Positions 32,089 through 36,446 of a stretch of 36,446 nucleotides of DNA are shown here, in pieces. Origin of the DNA: JAAZBG01 sp964390065 (GTDB taxonomy: Bacteria; Fibrobacterota; Chitinivibrionia; Chitinivibrionales; Chitinispirillaceae). Positions within the stretch are counted from its first letter, which is position 1; each line of letters begins with the position of its first letter. The notes beneath the pieces were generated by a model. It had not been told where the DNA came from. It saw nothing but the letters and a program-made list of their open reading frames with translations, and did no database searches. The stretch lies in contig CAYMGX010000030.1 in NCBI GenBank assembly GCA_964390065.1, positions 1-36,446 of the forward strand, read 5' to 3'. Position numbers and translations under genes: made by a program.

Positions 32089-34506
32089 TCAACTGTCTCT
32101 TTTGTTACCAGTATTGTTATCAAGCACATCCCTGATTATCATCGCCAATTCCCTTTTTCGGAATGGTTTTATTATGAATGCTTTAATTCCTGCGTCAAGA
32201 GCGATGCGTTCATCAACCTGTTTACTGAAACCTGAGCAGAGAATTACCGGTATTGTGGATCGTATTTTCAATATCTCTTTTAAAAGATCCAGTCCACTGA
32301 TTCCGGGCATTGTCTGGTCGGTGATCACGAGATCGTATTTATCCGGATCTGCTCTGAACGTGTCAAGTGCTGATTCGCTGTCAGAGAATGATGTAACGGT
32401 ATAACCAAGACTGGTAAGTATTGCAGTAAGTAAATCTATAAGAACAAGTTCATCATCAATAACAAGTATGTTTTCTTTACCTGAAGGAATCGCAGCCTTA
32501 TCTGCAGCAACCGGTGACTCATGCTGATCTGTTGATGGAATGTAAATTGTAAAACAAGATCCCTCGCCTCTGGTACTCTCAACAGTGATATTACCATTAT
32601 GACTCTGTACCAGGCCAAAAATAACAGCAAGGCCCATACCTGTGCCTTTTCCCGTTTCCTTAGTTGTATAAAATGGTTCGAAGATATGGTCAAGCGTCTG
32701 TTGATCCATACCGCATCCGTTGTCAATTACGCTGATAACAGTGTAAATACCTTTTTGTATAGTACCAATCCGTCCTTCAATTGGGGTAACAACCTGTTGT
32801 GTTTTGCAGGTAATCTGCAGTTCTCCCTTGTCATTCATCGCATGTGCTGCGTTTATACTTAAATTCATTACGATCTCATGAATTTTGGTCGGATCTGCGA
32901 GTATCATGTGTTGGTTTGAATCAATCATCGTATTAATCTTTATTGATGCAGGCAGGGTTGCCCGCAACATGTCAACTACTTCACCGATAATCCTGCCAGC
33001 ATTAACGACCGTTTTCATCTCCTTGCTTTGACGGCTGAAAGAGAGAATCTGTGCGACAAGGTCTCTGGCACGTTCTGCACTTTTAATTAATTTGTCAATA
33101 TATGTCCAGTTTGGATCATCACTGCTCATGGAGTCAATCGTCATATCTGCATACCCGATAATTCCTCCGAGTATATTATTAAAATCATGTGCGATACCTC
33201 CCGCAAGCTGTCCGATTGCTTCCATTTTTTCCGATTGGCGTAACCTGTTTATAAGTGTAATCTGCTCCGCTTCATTTTTTTTCTGCTCAGTAATATCCAC
33301 ACCGATTACCCAGGAATGCCATTGTGGAATCGGGAATCTGGTTGATACCTTGGACCAGTTGATAATCCTGAGGGTACCGTCTTTAGCGGTCAACGTGAAT
33401 TGTTTGGAATAGAAATCTGCATCCGCATTGATCATATCACAAAAAGAACATCGTGCAAGATCATCAGGAATAAGCACTTTTAATGCATCAGGATAATGTT
33501 GCATCTCATGAGCGTTATAACCACTAATCCGTTCGCATTCATTATTCCATGCTGTAATAATTATGGTATCGTTAAATGCAATCATCATGACCGGCATATT
33601 TTCAACGATATTACGAAGTCGCGTTTCACTTGACTTTATATCACATGTTTTTTTATAAACTGCAACCCGCAGGGTGATCACCCATAAAATGAGTAACAGG
33701 GTTATTGCTGCAGTAATTAAAAGTGCAACCAGCAGCCATTGCGGCAATCCTGCTTCTGCATTGATGTGCTGCATTATGTTGTGGTTGGTAGCATGGTAGT
33801 AGAAAGAGTTCTTATCGTGTTTCCATGCATCAAGCTGATTATCAATTTGGCGAAGCAACGCGGCATTGGTGCCCTTTCTGGTTACAAAGAATGTTTTAAC
33901 TGCACCGAAAACGATGCTGGTTTTTTCAACCTGCGTACTTCGTATGTTGTAGGTATTAAACAGTACACCCCCATACACTTGTCCATGTTCAATCAGGGGG
34001 ATAATCTGATCATGTTTATCAACCTCAATAAATTCACATTCAAAACTGAAATCTTTAATGAATGCTTTAAAATTACGGGCATTCTGATCACCTTTCATTA
34101 TCGCAATCTTTTTTCCGTTTATATCCCGTAGATCATTGAGTGTCGAATCGGTATGAATTGCAAGGGTACCCCAGCTTACCATGACAGGAACTTTACAAAA
34201 ATCAAAAAACTGTTCGCGTTCTTCCGACCATGCAAACGCCGGCATAAGATCTACGGCTCCCTGCTTTACAAGATCCATTCCCTCGGCCCAGGTGCAGGGA
34301 ACGAACTGAACTTTAAATCCTTTTTGCTCGCCGATTTTTAAAATCAGATCACTGAACAGGCCGGCTGCGTTCCCTTTCATGTCAATATAGGATACCGGCT
34401 TGATATCCTTAAGCACGACAACTGAAACAGTCGTTTTCCCGGGTGGTTGCGCTAATGAATTGAGCACTGATATAAGGAGCAGTACAGATATCAGGAGTAG
34501 TTTCAT
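32089..34506 (-). CDS. Hybrid sensor histidine kinase with periplasmic solute-binding-type sensor, PAS and receiver domain
   Basis: A signal peptide (MKLLLISVLLLISVLNSLA|QPPG) is followed by a family 3 solute-binding-protein-like sensor (about 25-250: VVVLKDIKPVSYIDMKGNAAGLFSDLI, PAFAWSEEREQFFDFCKVPV). One membrane segment lies at about 260-285, then a PAS domain (290-410). The HisKA/HATPase pair has the phospho-acceptor His440 in GGIAHDFNNILGG, IHEIVMNLSINAAHAM (N box), DNGCGM (G1) and GTGMGLAVIFG (G2). A C-terminal receiver domain has Asp730 in LVITDQTMPG. It should sense a small amine or carboxylate ligand and phosphorylate its own receiver and perhaps the NtrC-type partner. Its ATG overlaps the regulator's stop by four bases (ATGA). 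Confidence 0.92.
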   Translation of the reverse strand: MKLLLISVLLLISVLNSLAQPPGKTTVSVVVLKDIKPVSYIDMKGNAAGLFSDLILKIGEQKGFKVQFVPCTWAEGMDLVKQGAVDLMPAFAWSEEREQFFDFCKVPVMVSWGTLAIHTDSTLNDLRDINGKKIAIMKGDQNARNFKAFIKDFSFECEFIEVDKHDQIIPLIEHGQVYGGVLFNTYNIRSTQVEKTSIVFGAVKTFFVTRKGTNAALLRQIDNQLDAWKHDKNSFYYHATNHNIMQHINAEAGLPQWLLVALLITAAITLLLILWVITLRVAVYKKTCDIKSSETRLRNIVENMPVMMIAFNDTIIITAWNNECERISGYNAHEMQHYPDALKVLIPDDLARCSFCDMINADADFYSKQFTLTAKDGTLRIINWSKVSTRFPIPQWHSWVIGVDITEQKKNEAEQITLINRLRQSEKMEAIGQLAGGIAHDFNNILGGIIGYADMTIDSMSSDDPNWTYIDKLIKSAERARDLVAQILSFSRQSKEMKTVVNAGRIIGEVVDMLRATLPASIKINTMIDSNQHMILADPTKIHEIVMNLSINAAHAMNDKGELQITCKTQQVVTPIEGRIGTIQKGIYTVISVIDNGCGMDQQTLDHIFEPFYTTKETGKGTGMGLAVIFGLVQSHNGNITVESTRGEGSCFTIYIPSTDQHESPVAADKAAIPSGKENILVIDDELVLIDLLTAILTSLGYTVTSFSDSESALDTFRADPDKYDLVITDQTMPGISGLDLLKEILKIRSTIPVILCSGFSKQVDERIALDAGIKAFIIKPFRKRELAMIIRDVLDNNTGNKRDS

Positions 34507-35966
34507 AGATGCTCCGGTGATGTGTGTGGTGCTTTTAATGATGTTTCGGATTCATCGGGACAATTTTTTCGAAGCCAGTTATTGAGTGTCTGACGGGTTA
34601 GTCCGATCATGTGCGCTGCGAGAGATTTATTGTTATTGGCACGTTTTAATGATTCATCAATAAGCGCTCGTTCCACAGTGTCAAGTGTCGGAAGTGGATC
34701 GGGAAAGGTGATTTTCTCGGTCATTTTTTTTTCTTCACAGGCTGTTAATTTACGGTTATTTGTATCTCCGATTTTCTTTTTAAATGAATCAAGCGAAAGT
34801 ACCCCTCCGTTGTGCTGACTTACTGCATCAAAAATCATTCCCCGCAGTTCGCGTACATTTCCGGGAAACGGGTACATGGAGAGAAGTGTGAGAAGTTCCT
34901 TTGGATATGTCGGAGTTGATTTGCAAAGTTCACGTGATGCCTGTTCGAAGAGCGTGTCAATGAGTATCGGAAGATCATCGGTACGTTCCCGTAAAGGAGG
35001 AATCGCAAGGCTGTGGGCTTCGAGCCGGTAATAGAGATCACGTCGGAATTCGCCATTATGCTGCATCTGACGCAGATTCTGATTTGTCGCAGCGATGATA
35101 CGTGCATTACTGTGTTTTGACAGATCGGAACCAAGCGGGAAATAGGAGCCTTCCTGAAGCAGCCGTAAGAGCTTGACTTGCGACTCAGGTCGCAGATCAC
35201 CCATTTCATCAAGAAATAGCGTACCACCCGTGGCTTCATCAATAAGCCCTTTGCGGTCACAGTCTGCACCGCTGTAGGCCCCTTTTTTATGTCCGAACAG
35301 TGTATCAGAGAACATGGTGTCGTCAACACCTGCGGCGTTGACACATACGAATTTGCCGTTTCGTCCGCTCAGTTTATGAACCGCACGTGCCATCAGTTCT
35401 TTTCCGACACCTGTCTCTCCCATAATTAATACAGGCAGTGATGTCGGCGCAATTGCTTCAGTATATTTAAAGAGATTGAGCATCTGCTCATTACGGGTGA
35501 CTATTTCAGTAAAATCCTCAGGTGATCTGATTCTATTACTCAGTACACTGGCTTTGAGAGCAGCAGCTTCGCTTTTTATATCATTTATGACTAATGTTTT
35601 GCGAACCGTAGAAATAAGTTCCGCTTTGCGGATTGGCTTGACAATATAGTCAAAGGCTCCCTTTTTTATGCAGTCAACAGCTATTTTAACATCATTTTGT
35701 GCTGTTATAATAATAATCGCAATATCCGGATAATCCTTCGCCAGAAGAGGTAACAGATCCGTTCCGCTGATATGTGGCATATTGAGATCGAGAAGGATCA
35801 TCCCGAATTTTCTATCAGCAAGGATTTTTAAAACATCCCGGCTGTCATGGCACAGCACCGTGTTAGAGATTCCCTCAGACATAAGGGTCATTGCTGCCGT
35901 CCTGATGAACTGCTCCTCATCATCAACAAGAAGTATTGGTAGAGCAGGGTATAGTGATCGTTCCAT
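34503..35966 (-). CDS. NtrC-family sigma-54-dependent response regulator
   Basis: A receiver domain (ILLVDDEEQF, Asp60 in MILLDLNMPHISG, Lys110 in DYIVKPIRK) is followed by the AAA+ domain. Walker A is GETGVGKE (183-190), the sigma-54 loop is GAYSGA (229-234, usually GAFTGA), Walker B is LFLDEMGD (250-257), and YPFPGNVREL is near 375. A Fis-type helix-turn-helix is at the C-terminus (LAAHMIGLTRQTLNNWLRKN). It activates sigma-54 promoters when phosphorylated, presumably by the overlapping hybrid kinase. I found no convincing TGGCAC-N5-TTGC promoter in the window. The leader contains a GTGANNN heptad array that ends about ten bases before the ATG, and the ribosome-binding site is not obvious. 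Confidence 0.93.
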   Translation of the reverse strand: MERSLYPALPILLVDDEEQFIRTAAMTLMSEGISNTVLCHDSRDVLKILADRKFGMILLDLNMPHISGTDLLPLLAKDYPDIAIIIITAQNDVKIAVDCIKKGAFDYIVKPIRKAELISTVRKTLVINDIKSEAAALKASVLSNRIRSPEDFTEIVTRNEQMLNLFKYTEAIAPTSLPVLIMGETGVGKELMARAVHKLSGRNGKFVCVNAAGVDDTMFSDTLFGHKKGAYSGADCDRKGLIDEATGGTLFLDEMGDLRPESQVKLLRLLQEGSYFPLGSDLSKHSNARIIAATNQNLRQMQHNGEFRRDLYYRLEAHSLAIPPLRERTDDLPILIDTLFEQASRELCKSTPTYPKELLTLLSMYPFPGNVRELRGMIFDAVSQHNGGVLSLDSFKKKIGDTNNRKLTACEEKKMTEKITFPDPLPTLDTVERALIDESLKRANNNKSLAAHMIGLTRQTLNNWLRKNCPDESETSLKAPHTSPEHL

Positions 35967-35976
35967 AGTTTTTGCT

Positions 35977-36019
35977 GTGATTTCGTGATTAGTGATTAGT
36001 GAATCGTGAATTACGATTC
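35977..36019. repeat. Degenerate heptad array (GTGATTA, GTGAATC types) upstream of the response-regulator start
   Basis: The units are GTGATTT+C, GTGATTA, GTGATTA, GTGAATC, GTGAATT and ACGATTC. The array lies 11 bases before the regulator ATG, in its leader or promoter. The GTGAATC-GTGAAT part matches the units at 23367. Confidence 0.8.
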
Positions 36020-36102
36020 AGGTAATAGTATAGGTTACAATAGTTAACGTATTAATGCAACAATGATAGAACGCTCAGAGTAATTGGAAAAAGATAAGAA
36101 TT

Positions 36103-36118
36103 CTTGATTCAGGTCAAG
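36103..36118. promoter_or_regulatory. FNR/CRP-type palindromic operator upstream of the formate/nitrite transporter
   Basis: CTTGATTCAGGTCAAG is an inverted repeat. Its core TTGAT-TCAG-GTCAA matches the FNR consensus TTGATNNNNATCAA at nine of ten positions. Its centre (36110.5) lies 41.5 bases before the start predicted from the -10 element at 36140, the class II activator position. Confidence 0.6.
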
Positions 36119-36139
36119 TTTACTGAAATGGTGAAGATG

Positions 36140-36145
36140 TATACT
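36140..36145 (+). promoter_or_regulatory. -10 element TATACT of the formate/nitrite transporter promoter
   Basis: TATACT would start transcription near 36152, 36 bases before the ATG. No good -35 hexamer is present; the FNR-like palindrome occupies that position, as expected for an activator-dependent promoter. Confidence 0.5.
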
Positions 36146-36187
36146 ATTGAAGTTGATATGACTTTATTTGGAATGAGAGGGTCGGCT

Positions 36188-36446
36188 ATGTTTAACGAAA
36201 CAATTCAGACTATTGGCAGTGCCTCATTTGCAAAAAGTAATGCTGCAAAAGAATCGCCGCTTCGCTATATAACGGCATCAATGCTTGCAGGTGGATTTGT
36301 CGGGCTTGGTATTATCCTGATTTTTTCAATCGGGGCACCATTTGGGGCAGTATCATCTCCTGCTGTTAAAATCCTTATGGGGGTATCATTCGGCGTTGCC
36401 TATACCTATATTACTATTGTACCGGAAAAAAACAGAAAGGATGGGG
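36188..36446 (+). CDS. Formate/nitrite transporter (FNT/NirC-like), partial at the window end
   Basis: The N-terminus MFNETIQTIGSASFAKSN, SPLRYITASMLAGGFVGLGIIL, IFSIGAPFGAVSSP and AVKILMGVSFGVA follows the FocA/NirC family, which forms pentameric channels for formate or nitrite in the inner membrane. AGAGGG-like GAGAGGG precedes ATG 36188 by six bases. The family next has a conserved ALxLVxIAGSELFTGN stretch, but here the frame reads AYTYITIVPEKNRKDG. This suggests sequence error, a frameshift or unusual divergence close to the window end. The gene is incomplete. An FNR/CRP-like site suggests induction under oxygen limitation. Confidence 0.78.
   Translation, partial: MFNETIQTIGSASFAKSNAAKESPLRYITASMLAGGFVGLGIILIFSIGAPFGAVSSPAVKILMGVSFGVAYTYITIVPEKNRKDG

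Noticed and set aside
31970..32404. A 144-codon plus-strand frame opposite the 3' end of the hybrid kinase gene
   Set aside because: Most of it is antisense to the receiver domain of the kinase, which has clear family motifs and codon structure. The frame's N-terminal part has no family resemblance, and it lacks a ribosome-binding site.
34835..35344. A 169-codon minus-strand frame overlapping the AAA+ domain of the response regulator
   Set aside because: It is the same strand but another frame of a gene with intact Walker A, GAYSGA and Walker B motifs. It has no start context of its own.

Overview
The window looks like a chromosomal segment of a Gram-negative, moderately AT-rich bacterium. 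It carries outer-membrane beta-barrel and lipoprotein genes, a heptose-bisphosphate-phosphatase-like gene, a multidomain exported carbohydrate-active protein with malectin and carbohydrate-binding modules, and a secreted plant-type glutaminyl cyclase. Together these suggest the FCB group, perhaps a Fibrobacterota/Chitinivibrionia-like lineage. That placement is inference from gene content; no rRNA or marker phylogeny is available here. I see no tRNA, rRNA, CRISPR array or intact insertion sequence.

Layout. 0.5-3.7 kb: pyruvate phosphate dikinase whose reading frame continues into a histone-H1-like, AT-hook-bearing tail that has its own ribosome-binding site and start codon, followed by a strong terminator. 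3.7-6.2 kb: RNA 2',3'-cyclic phosphodiesterase (thpR) divergent from the bifunctional NAD(P)HX repair enzyme (nnr). 6.3-10.2 kb: a coupled pair, an exported metallopeptidase/propeller/beta-barrel protein and a glutaminyl cyclase. 10.2-12 kb: larB and dusB on the minus strand. 12.2-13.7 kb: a PAC2-family protein and a secreted single-Cache-domain protein. 13.7-20.4 kb: a surface-glycan island with a minus-strand operon (SDR epimerase/dehydratase, APH-like kinase, HAD phosphatase), two paralogous GT2-type proteins with a broken third copy between them, and a further minus-strand GT2-like gene. 20.5-23.4 kb: dinB and an exported endonuclease/exonuclease/phosphatase-family lipoprotein. 24.1-24.5 kb: rnk. 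24.9-29.8 kb: a 1644-residue exported enzyme with an AGE-like alpha/alpha barrel. 30.2-31.7 kb: a small Cys-rich exported protein and an exported MBL-fold protein. 32.1-36 kb: a hybrid histidine kinase and an NtrC-type regulator in a 4-bp-overlapping operon. 36.2 kb to the end: the 5' part of a formate/nitrite transporter gene behind a well-formed FNR/CRP-type class II promoter.

Themes. (1) Short tandem arrays with a 7-bp period occur at gene ends and starts, in two sequence subfamilies (CTACTNN and GTGANNN); in two genes the array supplies the stop codon. (2) A hexamer array lies in the 5' leader of a glycosyltransferase. (3) Three exported proteins, including the glutaminyl cyclase itself, are predicted to have Gln as the first mature residue, as in the pyroglutamate 'Q-rule' described for Bacteroidetes. 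(4) The glycosyltransferase island shows duplication, decay and a probably inactivated paralog. I did not find a convincing new multi-gene defence or mobile system; the most unusual items are the PPDK/H1-like in-frame join, the heptad arrays and the Q+1 signal peptides.
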